Below are positions 23,932 through 31,711 of a stretch of 43,164 bases of DNA, piece by piece; within the stretch, counting starts at the first letter, position 1, and the number at the start of each line of letters is the position of its first letter. The DNA is taken from assembly GCA_019419995.1 (NCBI GenBank), contig JAHZHZ010000013.1:1-43164 (forward strand), given 5' to 3'. A program made the position numbers and the translations under genes. The notes under the pieces are model-generated. The model was not told the DNA's origin. It worked only from the letters and a program-made list of their open reading frames with translations, and ran no database searches. This stretch comes from Clostridiales bacterium (GTDB lineage Bacteria > Bacillota > Clostridia > Christensenellales > Aristaeellaceae).

Positions 23932-25074
23932 ATGCAGGCTATAATTAATGGAAAAATTGTCCTCAGTGATCGTCTGGCAGAAGGATGTGCGCTGCTGTTT
24001 GATTCAAAAATACAGGGCATCATACCCGCTAACGAAGTTCCTGGTTCCGCTCAAGTCATTGATGCGGCAGGCAAATATATCATTCCCGGCCTGATTGACA
24101 TGCATATTCACGGCTATATGGGTGAAGATGCCTCCGACGGAAGTTATGAAGGGTTGCGCGTGATGGCGGAAGGCGTGGCAAAAAATGGTGTAACCAGCTT
24201 TTTACCCACCACGATGACCGTATCCTACGATGACCTTCGGGCGGCCTTCGCACAAATCCGCCGGGCCATGGCCGCGTCAAGCACGATGGATTGGCAGGGT
24301 GCTGCAATTCTGGGAGTCAATGCCGAGGGACCCTTCATCAATCCCGCAAAAAAGGGCGCACAGGCAGGCGAGAATATCCGTCCAGGAGACGAAAAGTTTC
24401 TGATGGAATATCTAGACATACTTCGCGTCTTTACCATCGCCCCGGAAATGCCCGGCAACATGGACTGTATTCGTGCTATGGCAGGAAAGTGTCTGATTTC
24501 CATGGGACACACCAACGCCAATTTTGACGAAGCAATGGCCAGCATCGACGCAGGCGTAGGCCACGTAACCCACCTGTTCAACGCCCAAACCCCGCTGTTG
24601 CATCGGGATCCGGGTGTGGTGGGTGCTGCTCTTACTGATGATCGGGTAAGCTGCGAATTAATTGCCGATACCTTCCATGTCAGTGCCAAACTCTATCCCC
24701 TGGTAAGCCGATTGAAAGGCGATAAACTAGTCCTGATCACCGATTGTACCCGAGCGGGTGGTTTGGCGGACGGGGAATACACGCTTGGGGGCCAGCCTAT
24801 CTTTGTTAAGGGGATCGAATGTCGTCTGGCTGATGGCGTCATCGCCGGCAGCGTGCTGAAGCTGAATCAGGCAGTCAACAACCTTTTGAAAAACAGCTCG
24901 CTATCCATCTGGGAAGCCGTCAATGCTGCCAGTCTAAACCCCGCCAAGCGCATCGGTGTGGACGCCCGCAAAGGTTCTCTGGCAGTCGGCAAGGATGCGG
25001 ATATCGCCATCTGCGATGGAGATTTCAATATCTACCGCACCATTCTGAGCGGTCGAACCATCTATCATATCTGA
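23932..25074 (+). CDS. nagA: N-acetylglucosamine-6-phosphate deacetylase
   Basis: A 380-aa amidohydrolase converting GlcNAc-6-P to GlcN-6-P plus acetate. Motifs: IIPGLIDMHIHGYMGEDASDG (HxH metal site), GVNAEGPFINPAKKGAQ (Glu ligand), ISMGHTNANFDEAM, VTHLFNAQTPLLHRDPG, ELIADTFHV and LITDCTRAGG (catalytic Asp). In most NagA proteins the second-to-last motif reads NAM and the last DAM; here the segments read NAQ and DCT. ATG 23932 has GAGGTGA upstream and is preferred over the in-frame codon at 23869, which overlaps the promoter -10. It lies 13 nt before the ROK gene. Confidence 0.93.
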   Translation: MQAIINGKIVLSDRLAEGCALLFDSKIQGIIPANEVPGSAQVIDAAGKYIIPGLIDMHIHGYMGEDASDGSYEGLRVMAEGVAKNGVTSFLPTTMTVSYDDLRAAFAQIRRAMAASSTMDWQGAAILGVNAEGPFINPAKKGAQAGENIRPGDEKFLMEYLDILRVFTIAPEMPGNMDCIRAMAGKCLISMGHTNANFDEAMASIDAGVGHVTHLFNAQTPLLHRDPGVVGAALTDDRVSCELIADTFHVSAKLYPLVSRLKGDKLVLITDCTRAGGLADGEYTLGGQPIFVKGIECRLADGVIAGSVLKLNQAVNNLLKNSSLSIWEAVNAASLNPAKRIGVDARKGSLAVGKDADIAICDGDFNIYRTILSGRTIYHI

Positions 25075-25087
25075 GGAGGATCTGCCC

Positions 25088-26461
25088 GTGAACTTGAAAT
25101 TTATTCCCCAGCTGGATCCGGAATTTCAACCCATGGAACTGATTCTGAGGGATTATGAACGGCGAGTTCGCAATCAGGGCGCTCAGCCCTTGAAAATTGC
25201 CCTGGAGCGCAACAGGGGATACTGCGAGCGCTTTGATTTCGACATCCTAAGGGATGGCATCGATGATGAGCTCAGCTGCAGGGTATTGGAACGCTACATC
25301 AAGACCCTACTGTGGGTTTACGGCGGCTGGAAAATCCATGTATATGGCTCCAAAGTTATCTACAACCACCTGCGCGCCGCCTATCAAAAGGGCGGCTTAA
25401 GGGAATTTGACGTGTGGTTTATGAGTCGCGTCTATGAACGTCCCTTTGAGGTAGTTCTGGTGGATGACGTGGAAGAAATGCCCCGCACGCACCGGAACGC
25501 CAGCAGCGTAGGCCGCCATTTAAGTGGCTGCCGCATCGGCTTTGACGCAGGTGGCAGCGACCGCAAAGTCAGCGCTGTCATCGACGGCGAATGCATCTAT
25601 TCTGAGGAGGTCATCTGGCATCCCAAAACCCAGTCTGATCCGGAATACCATTACAGGGGAATTATGGAATCCTTCCGAACCGCCGCGTCCAAGCTTCCCC
25701 GGGTGGATGGCATCGGTGTGAGCACCGCAGGTGTACTGATCGACAACAGGGTCATGGTAGCCTCTCTGTTCGTAAAAGTCTCCGATGAAGATTTTGAGCG
25801 CCGGGTAAAGAACATTTACCTGGATGCCGCCCGAGAGTTGGGGGAAAACATCCCTATTGAGGTGGCCAATGACGGAGATGTAACTGCTCTGGCAGGCGCC
25901 ATGGATCTGGAAGAAAACGGTGTATTGGGCATTGCCATGGGTACCAGCGAGGCAGGCGGATATGTGGATCCTAACGGAAACATCACCGGCTGGCTCAATG
26001 AGCTGGCATTTGTGCCCGTAGATTTCAATCCTTCGTCAGCCGTAGACGAATGGAGCGGCGACTACGGCTGTGGTGTAAAATACTTTTCCCAGGACAGCGC
26101 CATCAAGCTGGCTCCAGCTGCCGGAATTGAGTTGGATGCCGAGGCCACGCCCGCAGAAAAGCTTAAGGTGATTCAGGGGCTGATGGAGCGAAAGGACCCC
26201 CGCGCCATGAAAATCTATGCGGATATTGGAATTTATTTCGGCTATGCTGTAGCCTATTACGCCCGCTTTTACGAATTCCGGCACGTACTCATTATGGGCC
26301 GGCTCACCAGTGGCGAAGGTGGTGTACTGCTGCTGCAAAGGGCAAGGGAAGTGCTTGAGGAAGAATTCCCGGAGCTTGCGGAGAAAATCGTGCTGACCAT
26401 TCCCGATGAATCCAGTCGCCGGGTCGGCCAAAGTATTGCTGCAGCCAGTCTGCCTCAATAA
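25088..26461 (+). CDS. ROK-family protein with N-terminal extension (possible sugar kinase)
   Basis: A 457-aa protein. Residues about 150-457 form a ROK/ASKHA fold: RIGFDAGGSDRKVSAVIDGE (phosphate-binding loop), VDGIGVSTAGVLI, IEVANDGDVTALAGA (the Asp of the NDG segment is the likely base), VLGIAMGTSEAGGYV and FRHVLIMGRLTSGEGG. The ROK zinc signature (CxCGxxGCxE) is absent. Residues 1-148 are an extension I do not recognise, with YGGWKIHVYGSKVIYN. No helix-turn-helix is visible, so it is more likely a kinase than a repressor. GTG start with GGAGGA 7 nt upstream. Its place after nagA suggests an amino-sugar substrate such as GlcNAc (inference). Confidence 0.8.
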   Translation: MNLKFIPQLDPEFQPMELILRDYERRVRNQGAQPLKIALERNRGYCERFDFDILRDGIDDELSCRVLERYIKTLLWVYGGWKIHVYGSKVIYNHLRAAYQKGGLREFDVWFMSRVYERPFEVVLVDDVEEMPRTHRNASSVGRHLSGCRIGFDAGGSDRKVSAVIDGECIYSEEVIWHPKTQSDPEYHYRGIMESFRTAASKLPRVDGIGVSTAGVLIDNRVMVASLFVKVSDEDFERRVKNIYLDAARELGENIPIEVANDGDVTALAGAMDLEENGVLGIAMGTSEAGGYVDPNGNITGWLNELAFVPVDFNPSSAVDEWSGDYGCGVKYFSQDSAIKLAPAAGIELDAEATPAEKLKVIQGLMERKDPRAMKIYADIGIYFGYAVAYYARFYEFRHVLIMGRLTSGEGGVLLLQRAREVLEEEFPELAEKIVLTIPDESSRRVGQSIAAASLPQ

Positions 26462-26477
26462 TCCCCCGGCAATTTTA

Positions 26478-26519
26478 AAAGCCTCCATTCCCATTTTCGG
26501 GAACGGAGGCTTTGCTTTT
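26478..26519. terminator. Bidirectional terminator between the ROK and DUF1576 genes
   Basis: AAAGCCTCCATTCCC..GGGAACGGAGGCTTT (26478-26513) with one mismatch. GCTTTT follows on the plus strand and TAAAATT on the minus strand; it serves the two convergent genes. Confidence 0.88.
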
Positions 26520-26542
26520 CATTAAATGTGCAACTCAAGCGC

Positions 26543-27850
26543 TCAACTGCGCCGTGCCGCTTTCTTTTCTTCAAAGGTTTTAAAGAAATGCTCCAGCACG
26601 GGCACCAGCACAAAGGCCACTATACCAGAAGTAAAGCCGCCATTGTACAGATTGAAGCCGCCATGAATGGCCGGAACGCTGGTCACCAGGCAGTAGTGCA
26701 ATATACCTGCTACGACGCCTGCGATGGGCCCATAGTTTCCAGTGATGGGAGCCAGGCCACTGGCAAAGCACAGACCCACCACAATAGCCTGAGCGTTGAT
26801 GGCGTTGACGCCAAACAGAGAACCAATGAAGTAACCCACCATGATGGGCAGCACGTTCAGAGGAGTAGCGCCTGCGCAGCAGAAAGCCAACATGCACCAC
26901 ACCACGCCAAAGGTGGGGCCGGTAAAGGTGGCTCCGATAAGGTTGTAATAGGCCAGAATGAACAGGCCATAAATGCCGAAATTCATAACAGCCGGACCAA
27001 TGCCGTGCTTGGACACAAAGTCCACCTTGTGGCCGGGATCCAACAGAAGCCGGGAATAGCCCTTAAACCCGCCGTTGAGAATCAGGCCAAAGAGGATGCA
27101 CAGCACAAAACAGGAAACGGCAAAGATGTTACAGAAAGTTGCGTTGCCCTCGCCCAACGTAGCAGCAATGGCCGGCGCCTCAATTCCCAGCGTCTTGTAC
27201 ATGGTTGCAAAAATAGCAAAACCCAAGAAGCCCGCCGCAGGGCCAGCATTATACAAATCATAGCCTTTGTGGAAGAACTGCGCGTGGGCACACAGAGCGG
27301 GCATGGTCACGCCCACCACAACGCCAATCAATAATGCCAGGGCAATGCCTGTAGCCGTGATATCATGCACTTCCGTGGATGGATAGCGGAACAGCACTTC
27401 ACTCACCAGTGGAGCGAGGGCCGTGGAGAACATGGCGAAATTGATGTTCTTTGCAAAGGGCTGCCGCTTAATCAGCGAATAAATGAAGGTACCCAGGATA
27501 AAGGGCAGAATATTCAAAATATTGATTCCGAAAAAGCTGAACCCCACGGTAAGCATGTAAGCCGCCACGGTTCCGCCGGCTGCTGTCGCTCCAGGCAAGT
27601 ACATCATCAGACAGCAAACCGCACCCACCAGTGCCACATTTAAAAACGCGCCAGAAATGCTGCCAATCTCCACAAAAAAATAGTCCTTCGTCAGCAGCGA
27701 CGGCTTGGTGATGATGCGCCAGAGACCACCCAGCATATCCGCACGGTCCGGAGCACACAGAGCACCCACCAAAAACGCTATGGTGAATGCGGAGAGCACA
27801 TACTTCAGAATTTTACTACTGCTGCAATTGCGCAGTTTTTCAATACTCAT
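26543..27850 (-). CDS. DUF1576-family multi-pass membrane protein
   Basis: A 435-aa protein with about 10 to 12 membrane segments. The stretch LLTKDYFFVEIGSISGAFLN matches the DYF..GG.GAAF.N signature I associate with DUF1576, an uncharacterised family. The protein looks like two inverted or tandem halves: FFHKGYDLYNAGPAAGFLGF (about residue 190) recurs as AIHGGFNLYNGGFTSGIVAF (about residue 400), and SFFGINILNILPFILGTF recurs as CAGATPLNVLPIMVGYF. This pattern is typical of transporters and channels. AGGAGGG precedes the ATG. It lies downstream of folD beyond a moderate terminator, with no promoter seen in the 84-bp gap. Substrate unknown. Confidence 0.85.
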   Translation of the reverse strand: MSIEKLRNCSSSKILKYVLSAFTIAFLVGALCAPDRADMLGGLWRIITKPSLLTKDYFFVEIGSISGAFLNVALVGAVCCLMMYLPGATAAGGTVAAYMLTVGFSFFGINILNILPFILGTFIYSLIKRQPFAKNINFAMFSTALAPLVSEVLFRYPSTEVHDITATGIALALLIGVVVGVTMPALCAHAQFFHKGYDLYNAGPAAGFLGFAIFATMYKTLGIEAPAIAATLGEGNATFCNIFAVSCFVLCILFGLILNGGFKGYSRLLLDPGHKVDFVSKHGIGPAVMNFGIYGLFILAYYNLIGATFTGPTFGVVWCMLAFCCAGATPLNVLPIMVGYFIGSLFGVNAINAQAIVVGLCFASGLAPITGNYGPIAGVVAGILHYCLVTSVPAIHGGFNLYNGGFTSGIVAFVLVPVLEHFFKTFEEKKAARRS

Positions 27851-27881
27851 AAATATCCCTCCTGTTCCCTTCCAAGCACAT

Positions 27882-27920
27882 CAAAACCCACCCGTCAAGG
27901 GGTTGGACGAGCGGGTTTTG
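27882..27920 (-). terminator. Terminator after folD
   Basis: CAAAACCCGCTCGTC..GACGGGTGGGTTTTG on the minus strand (27882-27920). The right arm ends in TTTTG, then GATGTGC; moderate strength, so read-through into the DUF1576 gene is possible. Confidence 0.65.
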
Positions 27921-27934
27921 TGTTTCTATTCTAC

Positions 27935-28822
27935 TCAGATGCCCGCCTTGCGCGCCGCAGCCTCTACCACGTGCCCAATGAGTACGGAAGTGGTCACGGA
28001 ACCTACGCCGCCGGGAACCGGGGTAATGGCCTCGACAATGGGCTCCACCTCATCAAACTTGGCGTCTCCAGCGATGGCGCCCTTGCCACCCTTGGAGTTG
28101 ATCTTTTCCGGATCCCAGTTGATGGACACATCAATGACCACCTGACCTGGCCGAACAAAATCCTTCGTCAAAGAGCCCAATACGCCCGCAGAGGAAATCA
28201 GAATATCCGCATTGCGAGCAATCTCAGCGGTATTGACGGTGCGGGTATGGCAAACGGTGACAGTGGCATTCTTGCCCATCAGCATCATTGCCGCAGGCTT
28301 GCCCACCACCAGGGAGCGGCCGATTACCACAGCATTCTTACCCTTGCAGTCAATGCCGTAATAGTCCAGAATTTCCATGCATGCCTGGGGAGTGCAGGGA
28401 GCAAATCCCAGATCGCTGCGCCCTTCAAACACACCGGCATTGGAAAGATCGGTCATGCAGTCCACATCCTTGGCGGGATCCAACGTGTTGCAGATCTCAT
28501 CCTGATCCGCCTTTAGATGTTTCGGCAGGGGACGGAACATCAGCACGCCATGAATGGAATCATCTGCATTGATCGCCTTGATTTGCGCAATCAGAGCTTC
28601 CTTCGTAACATCCGCCGGCAGCACAAACTTTTCCACTTCTACACCGATCAGCTCTGCACGCTTGGTAGCACCATTCTCGTAGGAGAGATCCGAGGGATTT
28701 TCCCCGCAGCGCACGATGCCCAGTTTGGGGGTGATGCCCTTCTCCTTCAGTTCAGCCACCTTGGCCTGCAGCTTCGCGTTCAGCGCCGCGGTCACTTCCT
28801 TGCCCAGCAGTTGCTTAGCCAT
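27935..28822 (-). CDS. folD: Methylenetetrahydrofolate dehydrogenase (FolD), variant active site
   Basis: A 295-aa enzyme, normal length. It oxidises or reduces methylene-THF/methenyl-THF in the cytoplasm; canonical FolD is also a cyclohydrolase. Visible motifs: GATKRAELIGVEVEKF (keeps the catalytic Lys), DSIHGVLMFRPLPKHL, DPAKDVDCMTDLSN (keeps the DVD Asp), VVIGRSLVVGKPAAMML (nucleotide-binding) and TPVPGGVGSVTTSVL. The Tyr of the usual Y-x-x-x-K is Asn here, and the Gln of VQLPLP is Phe. I recall similar variants from Clostridia. GGAGGT precedes the ATG. fchA lies 47 nt upstream, same strand. Confidence 0.94.
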   Translation of the reverse strand: MAKQLLGKEVTAALNAKLQAKVAELKEKGITPKLGIVRCGENPSDLSYENGATKRAELIGVEVEKFVLPADVTKEALIAQIKAINADDSIHGVLMFRPLPKHLKADQDEICNTLDPAKDVDCMTDLSNAGVFEGRSDLGFAPCTPQACMEILDYYGIDCKGKNAVVIGRSLVVGKPAAMMLMGKNATVTVCHTRTVNTAEIARNADILISSAGVLGSLTKDFVRPGQVVIDVSINWDPEKINSKGGKGAIAGDAKFDEVEPIVEAITPVPGGVGSVTTSVLIGHVVEAAARKAGI

Positions 28823-28869
28823 ATCACTAACCTCCGAACTTCGTTTGTATCATTTCAGGGGCGCGGCAA

Positions 28870-29487
28870 TTAAAAGAAGTTGGCGCGCACACCGGCAAAA
28901 ATCTCATCCGCCATGGCACAGTATTTATCTAACATGCCATTGGCCTTAGCGTTCATCTCCTCCGCCACCTCACGATTCTTGAGGCTCTTGGTGTTAATGA
29001 ACACATTCAGGGATGCACTCTGAAGCGCCGCCTTACAGCATACCGCTCCACAGCCCGCATCGCTCACTGCCAGGCGAGAACCCTTCGCCGCAAATACAGC
29101 AATGGCCTCGATAGCCTCGCAGCACAGCTCCATGATGTGCATGGGCACTTTGCAGGCCACGATAGTAGCCTCTTCCAATACCTGATCCCGGGTAGGATCG
29201 TCCTTGGGAATGCCATAGGCCTTAGCCAGGGGTTCAAATCCCACCGCATCCGCCGGCACCTGATCCAAAAGCTCCGTTTGAAGCGCATCGCACTTCTTCT
29301 TAAGCGCAATGATTTCCGCTTCCACGGCAGCGTACTTTTTCTTTCCCACGGTCAACGAGCCAACCATGTTGCCCAAGGCCGTACCAATGGCGCCCACCAG
29401 GGCCGCCGCGCCACCGCCGCCCGGAACGGGCGCGCTGGAGGCCAACACTTCAACAAATTCTCTGCAGCTGTTCTGGGTGAAATCCAT
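28870..29487 (-). CDS. fchA: Methenyltetrahydrofolate cyclohydrolase FchA (cyclodeaminase family)
   Basis: A 205-aa protein of the formiminotransferase-cyclodeaminase fold. It begins FTQNSCREFVEVLASSAPVP, followed by a Gly-rich GGGGAAALVGAIGTALG turn, then MVGSLTVGKKKY and a helical rest, ending SDAGCGAVCCKAALQSASLN (the usual SD.G.A motif). In acetogens and purine fermenters FchA converts formyl-THF to methenyl-THF, acting between Fhs and FolD, which are its neighbours here. AAAGGAGAAAGATCC precedes the ATG. The 5' side holds a possible hairpin (CGGAT-TGAAATG-ATCCG). Confidence 0.9.
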   Translation of the reverse strand: MDFTQNSCREFVEVLASSAPVPGGGGAAALVGAIGTALGNMVGSLTVGKKKYAAVEAEIIALKKKCDALQTELLDQVPADAVGFEPLAKAYGIPKDDPTRDQVLEEATIVACKVPMHIMELCCEAIEAIAVFAAKGSRLAVSDAGCGAVCCKAALQSASLNVFINTKSLKNREVAEEMNAKANGMLDKYCAMADEIFAGVRANFF

Positions 29488-29604
29488 GGATCTTTCTCCT
29501 TTATGCGCATTTCCTTGGAATTTTCCTTTTCCGGCGGATCATTTCAATCCGCAGGCCGGCAGAGATGGGAATCCCAACTATCCGCCTTACTATTCAAAAC
29601 CTGA

Positions 29605-29635
29605 AAATATGGGTGACATTGCTGCCACCCATATT
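29605..29635 (-). terminator. Hairpin terminator after fhs
   Basis: AAATATGGGTG..CACCCATATTT (29605-29635); on the minus strand the right arm runs into TTTC. It may attenuate transcription into fchA-folD rather than block it. Confidence 0.7.
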
Positions 29636-29653
29636 TGAATCTATATCCGTCGA

Positions 29654-31411
29654 TTAGAACAGGCCGGAAACCTTGCCAGTTTCGGTGTCCACATCCACGC
29701 GGCGATAGGCCGGATCGGATGCAGTGCCGGGCATCATGGAAATGGTGCCTGCCATCGGGCAAAGGAACTTGGCTCCGCCGTACTCCAGGATGTCGCGGAT
29801 GGGCAGACGCCATCCCTTCGGCACGCCCTTCAGAGTCGGATCGTGGGACAGGGACAGATGGGTCTTAACCATCATAGTGCAGTAGTCCGCATACTTCGGA
29901 TCGCTCTCGAAGCGCTGGGCCTTCTCCACTGCCAGAGGCGCCCAATCCACGCCGTCTGCGCCGTAAACTTCCTTGGCAATCAGCTCGACGCGCTGACGCA
30001 GCGGCATATCGAGGCTGTAGAGGAACTTCAGATCCACCGGATCTTCGCAAGCTTCCACAACTACCTTGGCCAGCTCCACAGCACCTTCGCCGCCATAGCG
30101 CCAGTGATCGGACATGGCGCAGCGCACGCCCTTCTCGGCGCACAGCTTCTTGATCAGTTCGATCTCAGCATCGGTGTCGGTGTAGAACTTATTGATGCAC
30201 ACCACCGGGTTGATGCCGGACTTCTTAATGGTCGCCACATGATGGAACAGGTTTTCGCAGCCCTTCTCCAGCAGCTCCAGATTTTCGGAAGTATACTCCA
30301 CCGGCAGAGGACGGCCAGCCACAACTTTGGGTCCGCCGCCGTGCATCTTCAGTGCACGAATGGTAGCTACCAGAACGGATACGTTCGGGGTCAGACCAGA
30401 CAGGCGGGTCTTAACGTTCCAGAACTTCTCGAATCCGATGTCCGCAGCAAAGCCGGACTCAGTGACGTGATAGTCAAACAGCTTCAGCGCCAAGCGGTCC
30501 GCAATGACGGAGCTCTGGCCGATAGCGATGTTTGCAAACGGGCCAGCATGAATCAGCACGGGCTGATGCTCAACGGTGTAGCACATGGTGGGGTTGATGG
30601 TGTTGCGCATCCAAGCGGTCATGGCGCCGGCAACTTCCAGATCCTCGCAGGTCACGGGCTTGCCAGAACGGCTGTAAGCCACCACGATTTTGCCAATGCG
30701 CTCGCGCAAATCCTTCAGATCGCGGGCTACGGCCAGAATAGCCATCAGCTCGGAACCTACGGCAATGCCGAATTTGCTCTCCATCAGGTAGCCGTCCTTG
30801 GGACCGCCGATACCCATGATGATGTTGCGCAGGCCCTGGGCGCAGAAGTCCAGTACCCAGCCCATCTCAATGCGCTTGGGGTCGATATCCAGGCGCTTGA
30901 GGTTGCGCTTGGCCAGTTCTTCATCAGAATAGTTGCGCTCATGCTGCATGCGGGCATTCAGAGCCACCATGGCCAGGTTGTGAGCATTCATAATATCGTT
31001 AATATCGCCGGTCAGACCCAGAGAAAACTCAGTCATGGGCATCAGCAGAGCGTTTCCGCCGCCTGCCGCAGTACCCTTGACGTTCATGGTCGGGCCGCCG
31101 GAGGGCTGACGCAGAGCGCCGCCAACGTTCTTGCCGATCTTGGCCAGACCTTCGATGAGGCCCAGAGAAACGGTGGACTTACCTTCTCCCAAGGGAGTGG
31201 GCGTGATGGCGGTTACTTCGATGAACTTGCCGTCGGGTTTGTCCTTCAGACGGTTCATGATCTTAATGAAGTCCAGTTTCGGGGTCTTGCCGTAGGGGAT
31301 AATCTCCTCCGGCAGCAGGCCGAGTTTCTCACGGAAGTATTCCACCGGGGGCAGAGTCTTCTCAGCTTCCTCTGCGATTTGCCAATCTTTGTAGATGGTC
31401 GGATCAAGCAT
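29654..31411 (-). CDS. fhs: Formate-tetrahydrofolate ligase
   Basis: A 585-aa enzyme, slightly longer than the usual 556 or so. It uses ATP to join formate to THF. Motifs: EVTAITPTPLGEGKSTVSLG (ATP-binding loop, about residues 65-84), GGPTMNVKGTAAGGGNALL, DINDIMNAHNLAMVALNAR, GFAADIGFEKFWNVKTR, VVCINKFYTDTDAE and GAKFLCPMAGTISMMPG. GGAGG is 10 nt before the ATG. It has a strong promoter (31532-31560) and a structured leader, and is the first gene in the run fhs, fchA, folD. No corrinoid-protein, CODH or formate dehydrogenase genes lie in the window, so full acetogenesis cannot be claimed. Confidence 0.97.
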   Translation of the reverse strand: MLDPTIYKDWQIAEEAEKTLPPVEYFREKLGLLPEEIIPYGKTPKLDFIKIMNRLKDKPDGKFIEVTAITPTPLGEGKSTVSLGLIEGLAKIGKNVGGALRQPSGGPTMNVKGTAAGGGNALLMPMTEFSLGLTGDINDIMNAHNLAMVALNARMQHERNYSDEELAKRNLKRLDIDPKRIEMGWVLDFCAQGLRNIIMGIGGPKDGYLMESKFGIAVGSELMAILAVARDLKDLRERIGKIVVAYSRSGKPVTCEDLEVAGAMTAWMRNTINPTMCYTVEHQPVLIHAGPFANIAIGQSSVIADRLALKLFDYHVTESGFAADIGFEKFWNVKTRLSGLTPNVSVLVATIRALKMHGGGPKVVAGRPLPVEYTSENLELLEKGCENLFHHVATIKKSGINPVVCINKFYTDTDAEIELIKKLCAEKGVRCAMSDHWRYGGEGAVELAKVVVEACEDPVDLKFLYSLDMPLRQRVELIAKEVYGADGVDWAPLAVEKAQRFESDPKYADYCTMMVKTHLSLSHDPTLKGVPKGWRLPIRDILEYGGAKFLCPMAGTISMMPGTASDPAYRRVDVDTETGKVSGLF

Positions 31412-31525
31412 GGGTATCTTCCTCCTTCAAAATCTTTCCCTGGGGCACTTGTCTGTCCATGAACTATGCACGTCTCAGACTGCTTCGGGATACCGTCGCC
31501 CGTAGGCGCCGCATACCTCTCACAA
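31412..31525 (-). promoter_or_regulatory. Structured 5' leader of fhs (possible cis-regulatory RNA)
   Basis: Between the predicted start near 31525 and the ATG are two stems. Hairpin 1 (31488-31517) has a CGCC(UACG)GGCG cap, a UNCG-type tetraloop, and symmetrical internal mismatches below it. Hairpin 2 (31451-31480) has GTCTG/CAGAC arms and an inner CAT/ATG. A GTGCCCC follows. I compared it with what I remember of the THF, ZTP, glycine and SAM riboswitches and found no match. Its function is unproven. Confidence 0.5.
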
Positions 31526-31531
31526 GCACAA

Positions 31532-31560
31532 AGTGTACCACAATTATTCAACGCTGTCAA
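31532..31560 (-). promoter_or_regulatory. Promoter of fhs
   Basis: Minus strand: -35 TTGACA (31555-31560), 17-bp spacer, -10 TACACT (31532-31537). Confidence 0.88.
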
Positions 31561-31638
31561 TAAATAACTCACAAATTATTACTTTAAATTTCCGGTCTAC
31601 CAACAGCGTTCATACCGCACATTTTCCGCGAAGCAGAC

Positions 31639-31667
31639 TGGACAGTTTGCACGGAAAACGTTATAAT
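31639..31667 (+). promoter_or_regulatory. Promoter of the trigger-factor-like gene
   Basis: -35 TGGACA (31639-31644), 17-bp spacer, -10 TATAAT (31662-31667). Predicted start near 31674, only about 38 nt before the ATG. Between 31561 and 31638 I see only AT-rich sequence. Confidence 0.88.
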
Positions 31668-31711
31668 GTACATACATAATTTTATCATAACGGTATTGGA
31701 GTGTCAATAGA

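Noticed and set aside
26528..27334. A 268-codon frame opposite the DUF1576 gene
   Set aside because: Antisense to a coherent multi-pass membrane protein; composition is typical of a shadow frame (His, Gln, Asn rich), and there is no start signal.
29843..31462. A 539-codon frame opposite fhs
   Set aside because: fhs is complete and highly conserved on the other strand; the antisense product is His/Gln-rich with no domain and no RBS.
31441..31530. THF, ZTP, glycine or SAM riboswitch upstream of fhs
   Set aside because: Checked by eye against the core motifs I remember (GGUGAAUC of THF, GCCGCCUGGGCA of ZTP, CCGAAGGGGCAA of glycine). None is present, so I report only a structured leader.
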